Of a stretch of 64,000 bases of DNA, positions 1 through 7,555 are shown one piece after another. Source of the stretch: JBFLYZ01 sp040756415. Its GTDB lineage: Bacteria > Bacteroidota > Bacteroidia > JADZBD01. Both the position numbers and the translations under genes were made by a program. Location of the stretch: NCBI GenBank assembly GCA_040756415.1, contig JBFLYZ010000011.1, positions 11,205 through 75,204 on the forward strand. The letters are read 5' to 3'. The notes under the pieces are model-generated. The model worked only from the letters and a program-made list of their open reading frames with translations, made no database searches and was not told the DNA's origin. Position 1 is the stretch's first letter; each line of letters begins with the position of its first letter.

Positions 1-1
1 C

Positions 2-280
2 AATTCTATAGGAGGCAGCATGAGCTCACGCGAGCACCGATTCAGCGTCAGCCGGCTATCGGTCAGAAAGGGAACGGCCCTTTTCATGTCGACCGATGGC
101 TTTTATGACCAGTTCGGAGGCGATAACGATACCAAGTATCTCACCACTAATTTCGAGAAGCTGATCGCCCGGGTAGACATGGGCGGGGAGCCCGCAGCGC
201 AACTGGAAAAGGAGTTCGATTCCTGGAAAGGAGGGGGGAAGCAGATCGATGATGTGCTGGTGGCTGGATTCAGGGTCTAG
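2..280 (+). CDS. SpoIIE/PP2C-type serine phosphatase, C-terminal fragment
   Basis: The reading frame is open from base 2, so this is the 3' end of a gene that starts outside the window; the internal ATG at base 20 is not the real start. The fragment has an IGG motif followed about 30 residues later by STDGFYDQFGG, the C-terminal acidic metal-binding signature of SpoIIE-like PP2C phosphatases. Such enzymes remove phosphate from anti-sigma-antagonist-like partner proteins. The gene runs towards SiaC-like and SiaB-like genes on the other strand, which matches the phosphatase, kinase and target trio of the Pseudomonas Sia pathway (SiaA, SiaB, SiaC). Any N-terminal sensor domain lies outside the window. 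The family call is firm; the pathway assignment is inferred from the neighbours. Confidence 0.8.
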   Translation, partial: NSIGGSMSSREHRFSVSRLSVRKGTALFMSTDGFYDQFGGDNDTKYLTTNFEKLIARVDMGGEPAAQLEKEFDSWKGGGKQIDDVLVAGFRV

Positions 281-651
281 TTCTCTGCCAGGTCGAAGTC
301 GAGGCCGGTGAGCCGCACATAGCGCTCGCCCGATGCCAGCATATCCCTGTCGCCTTTATCGTAGTACCATTTCACTTTTACGCTCGAGGTTTTGGCGATC
401 TCCTGAAGGATGTTCATGATCTTGAACAATTGCTTGGCTGAAGCGGTATTGAAATACTCCAGCCTGAACACAAATACGGTCTCCTTATTGGGCGACCGGG
501 AGTAATCAAGCATCCAGCTTATGGCGGGGCCGTAAAACCCGGCCGCATCCTCGGGCAGCGAGCGTCCGCTGATCTCGAAAACGCCACTTCCGGCATCCAG
601 CCGTATGGATGGGACGTCTTCAGCGGCCAGATGTATGAAAGGATCCTGCAT
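277..651 (-). CDS. SiaC-like regulatory phosphoprotein (DUF1987 family)
   Basis: This 124-residue protein matches the SiaC/DUF1987 family along its whole length. It has a short beta-rich N-terminus, an FYGP motif near residue 39, the conserved RLEYFNTASAK stretch around residues 63-73 and a WYYDKGD motif. In Pseudomonas, SiaC is phosphorylated on a threonine by SiaB, dephosphorylated by SiaA, and when unphosphorylated activates a diguanylate cyclase. Thr69 in FNTAS lies where the phosphorylated residue is expected. Its start codon overlaps the siaB-like stop codon as TGATG, so the two are probably translationally coupled. Its stop codon shares bases with that of the facing phosphatase gene. 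No diguanylate cyclase is visible here, so the output partner is unknown. Confidence 0.8.
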   Translation of the reverse strand: MQDPFIHLAAEDVPSIRLDAGSGVFEISGRSLPEDAAGFYGPAISWMLDYSRSPNKETVFVFRLEYFNTASAKQLFKIMNILQEIAKTSSVKVKWYYDKGDRDMLASGERYVRLTGLDFDLAEN

Positions 652-1775
652 CAGCGGTTCACTTTGATCCGTAAGGAGAGAAAAGATACCTTGTCGTCAA
701 CGGGCATGACGGCATAGTCCAGGTTATTACCCGTTTTGATCTTCATATCGATGAAACCCAATCCGGCCCCCCTGGCCCCGGGCTCGCTTTCGGTCATCAT
801 GGTCTCCGCATAGAAATCGTCCAGTTCCTTATCGCTGCTGCGGTTCACCCTGTCGATCTTGGCCGCCAGCTTCTGCACCTGGGCGGTGTGGATGTAATTG
901 CCGGCAGCCAGCGAGCAGCCTTCTTTCTCGGTGGTGACCAGCAGTATGCCCGGTTTGCCTTCCCTGGAGGCATCGATGCTGGCCGCATGGTTACAGATGT
1001 TTTGCAGCAGCTCGATCATCACATTGACCGATTTTCGTTTGAAAGCCAGGTCTTCGGAGCTTACCACGCTGCCTTCGGTCATAGAAAGCAGGCTCTTGAG
1101 GTTATCATGCGTGAAAAATCCCTGATAGATAAGGCTGATGTGCCGCTCGCGCGTAAGCCGGTGTATTTCCTTCACATAATCAAGTGTGCCAGCGGACGGG
1201 TTTTCGTTCCATTCGGGGGTGATCCTGGCCTGGAAATAAAAATAGGCCAGATGATCGCTGATGCTTTGAAAATCGAAGGCGAGCTTATTGCCTGTCTTAC
1301 GGGCCATTTCGATCAGGCCAAGGCCGGCACCTCCTTTTTCCGACAGCCGGGTAGTGCTGAGCATTTCTTTATAGTAGGACTTGAGTGTGTCCTGGTCGAG
1401 CGAGTTGACCATTTCCAGCTTGCCGCGCAGGGCATCCACCTGGTCGCTGTCTATCACATTGCCCGTTGCTATCCGGTGTTCTTTTCCTGAGCTCTGCACG
1501 ACAAAAAAACCGGTGTTATCGTCTTCGGCCTTGGTATCCTGGTGCCGGGTAATGTTCTGCAGCGATTCAACCATCACGAAATACACGCGTTTCTGCGTTT
1601 TCTGCGATTCGCCCGTGATGTTCATGTTCGTCTCGGCCAGGGCAAGGATACGATCGCTGAGCTGGGGATTGAAGTTGCCGCGATAGATGTAGCTGAGAGA
1701 ATAATCTCCAAGGTCTTTAAATAGTCCGTAAAGAAATTTGTCCTGTTCTATCCGGGGAGTGGTCACAGTACCCAT
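651..1775 (-). CDS. SiaB-family kinase, two fused copies of the domain
   Basis: The 374-residue protein holds two similar SiaB/DUF6272 domains, at about residues 10-185 and 205-374. Each has an N-box-like helix (E70 to N74 in ESLQN; E255 to N259 in ELLQN), an ATGN or AAGN strand, and a glycine-rich loop (GGAGLG at 148-153; RGAGLG at 335-340), as expected for GHKL-type ATP binding. SiaB proteins are normally single-domain, about half this length, and phosphorylate SiaC. Both halves keep the nucleotide-binding motifs, so neither is obviously dead. A close match to the Bacteroidota promoter lies just upstream at 1784-1814. It could work as a covalent dimer; that is inference. Confidence 0.75.
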   Translation of the reverse strand: MGTVTTPRIEQDKFLYGLFKDLGDYSLSYIYRGNFNPQLSDRILALAETNMNITGESQKTQKRVYFVMVESLQNITRHQDTKAEDDNTGFFVVQSSGKEHRIATGNVIDSDQVDALRGKLEMVNSLDQDTLKSYYKEMLSTTRLSEKGGAGLGLIEMARKTGNKLAFDFQSISDHLAYFYFQARITPEWNENPSAGTLDYVKEIHRLTRERHISLIYQGFFTHDNLKSLLSMTEGSVVSSEDLAFKRKSVNVMIELLQNICNHAASIDASREGKPGILLVTTEKEGCSLAAGNYIHTAQVQKLAAKIDRVNRSSDKELDDFYAETMMTESEPGARGAGLGFIDMKIKTGNNLDYAVMPVDDKVSFLSLRIKVNR

Positions 1776-1783
1776 TCAAATTT

Positions 1784-1814
1784 CAAACTTACGCCTTTCC
1801 GCTGAGAATACAAA
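1784..1814 (-). promoter_or_regulatory. Bacteroidota-type promoter for the siaB-siaC genes
   Basis: On the minus strand a TTTG box (1811-1814) is followed by exactly 19 bases and then TAAGTTTG (1784-1791), an exact match to TTTG-N19-TAnnTTTG. The siaB-like start codon at 1775 follows about 9 bases after the -7 box, so the leader would be very short. Confidence 0.7.
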
Positions 1815-1825
1815 AAGGCATAAAG

Positions 1826-1854
1826 CAAAAAAGCCCCCGCGCAGCAGGGGCTTT
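1826..1854 (-). terminator. Intrinsic terminator after the PKD/T9SS gene
   Basis: Read on the minus strand, AAGCCCC and GGGGGCTT form a GC-rich stem around a short loop, followed by a T run. It lies about 25 bases past the stop codon of the gene at 1878-3638 and before the siaB promoter. Confidence 0.8.
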
Positions 1855-1877
1855 CTCAAGATATGCGTATTCCCGGC

Positions 1878-3638
1878 CTAGTGCTTCATGAATTTACGCG
1901 TGAAATTCACGTCATGGCCCGATATGCGGACGAAATAGATACCCGATGAGACGGGGCCCAGGTCAATGCCGGTGCTGGCATGGCCGTTGAGGACCTCTAT
2001 CTTTCCGGTATATACAGCCTGTCCCAGGTCGTTCACCAGCTCGATGCGATAAACGCCCTTCATTGCCGGATTAGTAATCGCCAGTTCCAGGTGGCCTTCA
2101 GCGCTGTTATAGATCGTGCTGATGGAGTTGTTCAGGCTGTTCTCATCCAGCCCAACGCATCCCGCGGTGACCGTGGCGGTATAACTGCTGTCTGTGCCGC
2201 ATGAATTGGAAGCGTAGAGCCTGACGGTAAATGTACCTGCGGTATTATAAGCTATGGTCGGGCTGGCAACCGTTGAGGTGGATGGAGTGCCGCCCTGGAA
2301 CACCCAACTGTAAGAGGTTACGTTCTGGCTGCCCGTTGCGTTGAAATTCACGGTCTGGCCAACGCATATATTCGTGCTTCCGGACGTAACGGAGGCTACA
2401 GGCGCGGGGGTATAGGTGATGGGAACAAGCGCGCTGGCGGTGCAGCCGTTGCTTCCCGTGCCCGTAACGGTATAAACGGTAGTAACGGTAGGCGATGCGA
2501 TAACGGTGGATCCCGTAGAGCTGCTGAGCGAGGAGGCTGGCGACCATACGTAGCTATTGGCACCGGTCACGGAAATGCTCGAGGTTTGCGAGGGACAGAT
2601 GTTGGAAGGCGCTGCGGTAGGAACCAGCGTGGGCGAGGGGATGATGGTCACGGTGCTGGCCAGCGAATCGTAGATGGGGCAGCCGCTTCCAATGGTATAC
2701 AGTTTCACATTATAGGTGCCCGCGCTATTCCAGGTGGTGGCCTGTATGAATGTATTGGATGTGGCCGGGGTTCCACCGGTAAAGTTCCACAAAACCTGGC
2801 TGGCCGTTGACGCGCTGGCGTTAAAGGTAATGGGCGAGCCGGTGCAAACCTGGGTGCTTTGGTTAGGCGTTTGGGTGAACGATACCACGTTGGCGGTATT
2901 GGTCAGGTACGGGAAAATATAAAGCGAAATGTTTAGCTGCCACGAGCTGGCCGAAGCGTAATTATACCAGTTGTTATCCGACTGCTTTTCCCAGGTGGCG
3001 CTCGGGGTGGTCTGGGGATCGCTGTTGCTCACGATATTGAACGTATCCTTTGGCGCGGTGGCCCAGGTCAGGCCGGTTACGTCAACACTGATGAAGAACC
3101 TCCTGGATGCAGGCAGGGTGACCGGGGTGGTGAAAACGATCTCCGTATAATAGTTGTTCTGCACATCGGCCATGATCTGCCCCATGGTGAGGGTTCGGGT
3201 GGCCAGGGTAGCGCCCGGGGTCCCTGATGTTCCGTCATACACGCGGAAGGTCACGATCTTATTGGGGTTGCTGGAATAAGCTTTCCCTACCTGAAGAAAG
3301 AATCCATGAAGCAGAGAATAGGGGCTTGACGAGGCGTCAAAATACTGTGCCTTTTCGCGGTCGGCATAGGTGTTTACGCCATTGACCCAGCCGCTGGAGA
3401 ACTGGGGTGTTGCGGTGATGTAGTAATTCACTCCGGTCCAGCCGGAAGAAATAGGCCAGTTCAGCGTATCGCAGGCAGTACCCTGCGCTTTGTTCTTGAA
3501 CTGCGCCACTTTATGGGTTTGCGAAGGGCCGGGGCTCATAGCTGATTCCGTTCCAACAGCCGATCGTTCCGCTGCGTTCTGTGCGGCAGAAGAAAACAGG
3601 ATAAAAACAGATGAGAGAAAGAGTAAATGTTTTTTCAT
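1878..3638 (-). CDS. Secreted PKD-domain protein with T9SS sorting domain
   Basis: I start this gene at the ATG at 3638, which gives a clean signal peptide (MKKHLLFLSS, hydrophobic core, cut near AAQNA); an upstream in-frame ATG at 3686 would add a polar leader. The 586-residue product has an N-terminal beta-rich region of about 240 residues without a recognised family. It is followed by a PKD-like domain with the WNFTGGTP motif, an Ig-like domain with YVWSPASSL, a second PKD-like domain with YSWVFQGGTP, and a C-terminal type A sorting domain ending in GIYFVRISG and a basic tail. It should be exported by Sec, cross the outer membrane through T9SS, and be surface-attached or released. It is a single gene flanked by its own promoter-like box and terminator. 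Ligand or enzymatic role is unknown. Confidence 0.8.
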   Translation of the reverse strand: MKKHLLFLSSVFILFSSAAQNAAERSAVGTESAMSPGPSQTHKVAQFKNKAQGTACDTLNWPISSGWTGVNYYITATPQFSSGWVNGVNTYADREKAQYFDASSSPYSLLHGFFLQVGKAYSSNPNKIVTFRVYDGTSGTPGATLATRTLTMGQIMADVQNNYYTEIVFTTPVTLPASRRFFISVDVTGLTWATAPKDTFNIVSNSDPQTTPSATWEKQSDNNWYNYASASSWQLNISLYIFPYLTNTANVVSFTQTPNQSTQVCTGSPITFNASASTASQVLWNFTGGTPATSNTFIQATTWNSAGTYNVKLYTIGSGCPIYDSLASTVTIIPSPTLVPTAAPSNICPSQTSSISVTGANSYVWSPASSLSSSTGSTVIASPTVTTVYTVTGTGSNGCTASALVPITYTPAPVASVTSGSTNICVGQTVNFNATGSQNVTSYSWVFQGGTPSTSTVASPTIAYNTAGTFTVRLYASNSCGTDSSYTATVTAGCVGLDENSLNNSISTIYNSAEGHLELAITNPAMKGVYRIELVNDLGQAVYTGKIEVLNGHASTGIDLGPVSSGIYFVRISGHDVNFTRKFMKH

Positions 3639-3683
3639 AGGACCATGGGTTTTTGTGTGTTTTTTAGCGGCAGCGAAGGTAGG

Positions 3684-3691
3684 CAAAATTA
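3684..3691 (-). promoter_or_regulatory. Possible -7 promoter box for the PKD/T9SS gene
   Basis: The minus strand reads TAATTTTG here, an exact TAnnTTTG match, about 46 bases before the chosen ATG at 3638. No TTTG is seen at the usual distance upstream, so support is partial. Confidence 0.35.
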
Positions 3692-3715
3692 CTATATGCA
3701 GGGTGCCCGTTTAGG

Positions 3716-4669
3716 CTACTCCCCCTGTGCCCGGTCGAGTTTTTGGAAGTCGATCTCGGTGCCCTTGCGGTTCTTGGCCACATGAATGCTGGCATTCAGC
3801 TCAAATCCCAGTATCATGACAAGGCAATTGAAGTAGATCCACATCTGGATAACGATGAGCGTACCGATGGAGCCGTAAAGCTTATTATAGCTCCCGAAAT
3901 TGTTTACGTAATAGGAGAACCCGATCGAAGTGAGGATGGAAAGCAGCGTAGCGAACATGGATCCGGCCGAAAAGAACTTCCACCTGTTCTTTTTTGAAGG
4001 ACCCAGGTAATAGATGAAGGATATGGTAGAGAAGCACAGAACGAAAAGAACCAGCCATCTTCCCACCACGATCAGCCAGGTCTCCAGGAAGCCATCTGAG
4101 AAAATGAGGTGGATCATTTTCTCGCTCAGCACAATGATGCCGATGGCCAGGATTAGCAGGAGGGTCATGATAAAAACCAGTATAAGCGAGATAAGGCGCT
4201 GCCAGAACCAGTTTCGCGTCTCGATGATATGGTAGGAGCGGTTAAAGGCACCGATCATGGCATTAAAGCCATTCGTGGAGAAATAAAGGGCCAGTACGAA
4301 GCCGAACGAAAGCAGGCCGCTGTTGGGTTGGGTGATGATCTCGGTAATCGTTTCACGGGCGGCCTCGAAGGCCGATTCGCTCATCAGGTGCCGCAGCATT
4401 TCGAAGAGGCGCGACTGAAAGTTATCGATAGGTATATAGGGGATCAGGGTAAAGAGAAAAATGATGGACGGGAACAGGGCCAGGAAAAAGCTGAAGGCAA
4501 CGGCAGAGGCCCGGGAAAGGATATCGCCATGCTGGATGCCTTTAATGAAGAACAGGCCCACATCGTGCAGTGAAATGCCCTCGAATCCCGGCAGCGTGAT
4601 CTTTTTGGTGAGGTTTTTCAATGCCCTCAGCGCGCGATGCTCCTTAAGTTTCTTTGCCACCTTGCTCAC
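3716..4669 (-). CDS. YihY/BrkB-family inner-membrane protein
   Basis: The 317-residue product has a basic N-terminus and then five to six strongly hydrophobic segments. The family signature SRASAVAFSFFLALFPSII lies near residues 53-71, and the later stretch LYGSIGTLIVIQMWIYF is also typical. These proteins were long annotated as RNase BN by mistake; their true function (possibly transport) is unresolved. The start is a GTG. The gene follows nadC by about 33 bases on the same strand. A TACATTTG box sits in that gap (4674-4681), so it may be read both from the DUF4783-nadC unit and on its own. Confidence 0.85.
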   Translation of the reverse strand: MSKVAKKLKEHRALRALKNLTKKITLPGFEGISLHDVGLFFIKGIQHGDILSRASAVAFSFFLALFPSIIFLFTLIPYIPIDNFQSRLFEMLRHLMSESAFEAARETITEIITQPNSGLLSFGFVLALYFSTNGFNAMIGAFNRSYHIIETRNWFWQRLISLILVFIMTLLLILAIGIIVLSEKMIHLIFSDGFLETWLIVVGRWLVLFVLCFSTISFIYYLGPSKKNRWKFFSAGSMFATLLSILTSIGFSYYVNNFGSYNKLYGSIGTLIVIQMWIYFNCLVMILGFELNASIHVAKNRKGTEIDFQKLDRAQGE

Positions 4670-4702
4670 GGGGCAAATGTAGCGCTATTGCTTTAAACGG
4701 GG

Positions 4703-5575
4703 TTAAAAGGCCTTCAGGCTCATGTCCAGGCTGCGGAAGCTGTGCGTGAGCGCGCCTACAGATATGTAATCCACCCCGGTCAGGGCATATGCGCGGATAT
4801 TGGATTCATTGATCCCGCCCGAGGCTTCGGTCTCTGCCCTGCCGTTGACCAGGCTCACCGCTTTCTTCATCAAGGCGGGCGAAAAGTTGTCAAGGAGAAT
4901 GCGATGCGCTCCGCCCTCGCGCAGAACTTCGCGCAGTTCTTCCAGGTTGCGCACTTCCACCTCGATACGGAGCTTCTTCTTTTTTCTTTTCAGGTAGTAT
5001 TTGGCCGAGGCCAGGGCCCGGCTCGCGCTGCCGCAATAATCGATGTGGTTATCCTTGATCAGCACCATGTCGAACAGGCCGAAGCGATGATTATGGCCAC
5101 CCCCTATTAACACCGCCCACTTTTCGAGCATCCTGATCCCGGGCGTGGTCTTACGGGTGTCGAGCAGCCTGGCCCTGGTTCCCATACAGGCCTGCGCGAG
5201 CTGGTGGGTTTTGGAAGCAATGCCGCTCATGCGCTGCATGCAGTTCAGCACCAGGCGCTCAGCGGTTACAATCGCCCTGGCGCTGCCTTGCACCGTCAGA
5301 ACCACATCTCCCGGTTTGACCCGGGCACCGTCTTTTTTAAGAATGTTCACGCGAAGTGTGCTATCCACCGCCCCGAAGATCAGGGGGGCCAGTTGAACCC
5401 CGGCCAGTATGCCTTCATCTTTTATAATGAGCCGGGCCCTGCCCTTGGCCTTTGCAGGGATGCAGGCCAGGGTAGTGTGGTCGCCATCGCCAACATCTTC
5501 GCGCAATGCTGATGATATGAATTGCCGCAGCGCGGCCGGGGTTACATACGAAGGCTTAGTCGCTGTAGGTTTCAA
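4703..5575 (-). CDS. nadC: Nicotinate-nucleotide pyrophosphorylase (carboxylating)
   Basis: NadC makes nicotinate mononucleotide from quinolinate and PRPP in de novo NAD synthesis. The protein shows the N-terminal EDVGDGDHTT motif, the TRKTTPG substrate-binding motif, the GGGHNHR loop, KDNH, and the C-terminal EASGGI and DYISVGALTHS motifs, so the whole enzyme is present. The start is unusual: no ATG or GTG lies at the expected place. The best choice is a TTG at 5575 that overlaps the DUF4783 gene by 20 bases and gives 290 residues. The next in-frame ATG upstream (5698) would lie deep inside DUF4783. The gene is probably co-transcribed with DUF4783 and the BrkB-like gene. Confidence 0.9.
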   Translation of the reverse strand: MKPTATKPSYVTPAALRQFISSALREDVGDGDHTTLACIPAKAKGRARLIIKDEGILAGVQLAPLIFGAVDSTLRVNILKKDGARVKPGDVVLTVQGSARAIVTAERLVLNCMQRMSGIASKTHQLAQACMGTRARLLDTRKTTPGIRMLEKWAVLIGGGHNHRFGLFDMVLIKDNHIDYCGSASRALASAKYYLKRKKKKLRIEVEVRNLEELREVLREGGAHRILLDNFSPALMKKAVSLVNGRAETEASGGINESNIRAYALTGVDYISVGALTHSFRSLDMSLKAF

Positions 5576-5942
5576 TCCGGAACTGCTGAATGATGAATTT
5601 GTCGCCTTCCTTCTTAAGCAGGAAATAGGTCTTGAAGGTGCCGGCCGAGGTGACCAGCTTACCAATGGTATATTTAGCTCCGCCTTTGGAAACGCCATTG
5701 TGCTCGATCGTAAAGGTCTTGGGAGCGTGCTTCGTAAAGAAGTCCTTCAGGATCAGCTCAGCCTGAGCCTTGCTGTATACATCCTCCTTGTCCAGTATTT
5801 TCATGTCCACGTTAGCGCCAAAGTATTTGGATACCTCGCTGGCATTCCCTTTCCGGATGGCATCGGCAACTTCGCTGGCAACATCCTCCAGGGTAAGCAC
5901 CGGCAGCACGAACATGAAGATGGATAATATCAGGCTTTTCAT
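5556..5942 (-). CDS. DUF4783 periplasmic protein
   Basis: This 128-residue protein has a hydrophobic signal-like N-terminus (MKSLILSIFMFVLPVLTL) followed by a compact alpha-beta domain of about 105 residues. It matches the DUF4783 family, which has an NTF2/lumazine-binding-like look: a helix with ASEVSKYFGANVDM, then strands ending in FIIQQFRIETYSD. Its position directly before nadC is a recurring arrangement in Bacteroidota, as I recall. No enzymatic residues can be named. The 3' end overlaps the chosen nadC start. Confidence 0.75.
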   Translation of the reverse strand: MKSLILSIFMFVLPVLTLEDVASEVADAIRKGNASEVSKYFGANVDMKILDKEDVYSKAQAELILKDFFTKHAPKTFTIEHNGVSKGGAKYTIGKLVTSAGTFKTYFLLKKEGDKFIIQQFRIETYSD

Positions 5943-6061
5943 CTGGTAGCTTGTTTACACCTGTAAATACAAATATTAAGCCAAACTTTGAGGGGCTAAA
6001 AAACCCTTGCCGGGCAGGCAAATTTATGGTTTTTTTGTGGTCCGTAAGTCAAATGTTGAAA

Positions 6062-6529
6062 ATGAAAATCACGCTGCTTGCAACAGGTAAAACGAGGGAA
6101 GGCTATGTGGCCGATGGGATACGCGATTACACGCGAAGGCTGAGGCATTACTGCCCTTTTGAGATCATCGAGCTGCCGGCACCGAAAGGCGCGCAGAGCG
6201 AACACATGCAGAAGCTGAGGGAGGGTGAGGCTATTCTGAAAGAGATCGCTCCGGCCGATGTGGTGATCGTGCTCGATGAACGGGGTAAGCAGTACGGTTC
6301 GGAAAGTTTTGCCGCGTTGCTGCAACAGTTTATGAACCAGTCGGCCAGGCGCCTGGTCTTCGTGACGGGAGGTCCTTACGGTTTTGCCGATGCCGTTTAC
6401 AGCCGTGCGGCCATGCGCTTATCCTTGTCGCAGATGACCTTTTCACACCAGATGGTGAGGCTGATATTCGCGGAGCAGCTCTACCGCGCATTCACCATCA
6501 TCAGGGGCGAACCTTATCACCACAGTTAA
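6062..6529 (+). CDS. rlmH: 23S rRNA pseudouridine-1915 N3-methyltransferase
   Basis: RlmH is a SPOUT-class methyltransferase that methylates the pseudouridine at 23S position 1915. Starting at 6062 the product is 155 residues, the same as the E. coli enzyme; an ATG three codons earlier (6053) is also possible. Motifs visible are LDERGKQYGSE, the knotted SAM-binding loop FVTGGPYGF, SLSQMTFSHQMVR, and the C-terminal EQLYRAFTIIRGEPYHH. The 3' end overlaps the convergent galE gene by 29 bases. The frame is complete and free of changes at the key residues. Confidence 0.95.
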   Translation: MKITLLATGKTREGYVADGIRDYTRRLRHYCPFEIIELPAPKGAQSEHMQKLREGEAILKEIAPADVVIVLDERGKQYGSESFAALLQQFMNQSARRLVFVTGGPYGFADAVYSRAAMRLSLSQMTFSHQMVRLIFAEQLYRAFTIIRGEPYHHS

Positions 6530-7553
6530 GCTCCCATTTCCAGGCGCTTCCCATCATGTCTTCGATGTCGTATTTGGGCGACCATCCCAGCACGGTCCGG
6601 GCCTTGGAGCAATCGGAATAAATGGCTTCAACATCTCCCTTTCTGCGCGGCCCCATGCGGTAGTTGAGCTTTATGCCGCTTGCTTTTTCAAAAGCCTTTA
6701 CCGCTTCAAGCACGGTAACGCCTTTCCCCGTGCCCAGGTTGAACACGTCATAGTCAGGAGCCTTCTCGTTCTCGATCAGGAAATTGAGCGCTTTAACGTG
6801 CGCGTAAGCGATATCGGAAACATGAATATAGTCGCGCACGCAGGTGCCGTCACGGGTATTGTAATCATGCCCATGGATAACGAACTCCCTGTACCGCCCG
6901 GCCGCGGTGCCCGTGATCAGCGGAGCCAGGTTGGTGGGAGGGTTGAGCGGGGATTCGCCCAGCAGGCCTGAAGGGTGGGCGCCCACCGGGTTAAAATACC
7001 TTAGCGAGATGACCTTCATTCCCCTGTTGCGCTCAGCGAACTGCTCCAGCATTTTTTCTCCCTGCTGCTTGGTTTCGGCATAAGGCGATTCGGCCCTGCC
7101 GATCGGGGTGTGCTCGCTCACAGGCAATTTGCTGATATTTCCATACACCGAGCAGGAAGAGGAGAATATGCAATACTTCGCCCCGGCTGCGGGCATGTTC
7201 CCGAGTATATTACGGAGCGAGCCGTTATTGTTGTGATAGTACAATTGCGGGTTGGCCACTGAATCGGGGACGGATTTAAGTGCGGCAAAATGAATAATGC
7301 CGATAATGTCCTTCTCTCCGGCAAAAAAACGCTTTACGGCTGCTTCATCGCTCAGGTCGATCGCGTGGTTGCTGATCCTTTTGCCGCTGATCCTTTCAAT
7401 GCGGTCGAAAGCAGAGGGGGAGGAGTTGGAAAAATTATCAACGGAAACAATCTCATACCCTGTATGCTCGATCAGTTCCAGGATGGTATGCGAACCGAGG
7501 TATCCCGCTCCGCCTGTAACCAGTATTTTCTTTCCTTTGCTCAAAGCACTCAA
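6501..7553 (-). CDS. galE: UDP-glucose 4-epimerase
   Basis: GalE interconverts UDP-glucose and UDP-galactose (or the N-acetyl forms). The 350-residue product has the NAD-binding GGAGYLGSH at the N-terminus, SSSCSVYG with the catalytic serine region, the YAETK catalytic Tyr-Lys pair, and the C-terminal RRKGDVEAIYSD motif of the family. The start appears to be a TTG, either at 7553 directly after the upstream glycosyltransferase stop or at 7544; no ATG is well placed. It is the last gene of a minus-strand pair with that glycosyltransferase and supplies sugar nucleotides for the polysaccharide locus. Confidence 0.92.
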   Translation of the reverse strand: MSALSKGKKILVTGGAGYLGSHTILELIEHTGYEIVSVDNFSNSSPSAFDRIERISGKRISNHAIDLSDEAAVKRFFAGEKDIIGIIHFAALKSVPDSVANPQLYYHNNNGSLRNILGNMPAAGAKYCIFSSSCSVYGNISKLPVSEHTPIGRAESPYAETKQQGEKMLEQFAERNRGMKVISLRYFNPVGAHPSGLLGESPLNPPTNLAPLITGTAAGRYREFVIHGHDYNTRDGTCVRDYIHVSDIAYAHVKALNFLIENEKAPDYDVFNLGTGKGVTVLEAVKAFEKASGIKLNYRMGPRRKGDVEAIYSDCSKARTVLGWSPKYDIEDMMGSAWKWELNCGDKVRP

Positions 7554-7555
7554 AA

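Noticed and set aside
888..1490. A 200-codon plus-strand frame opposite the SiaB-like gene
   Set aside because: It mirrors the coding strand of a well-supported protein and shows no motif or signal of its own.
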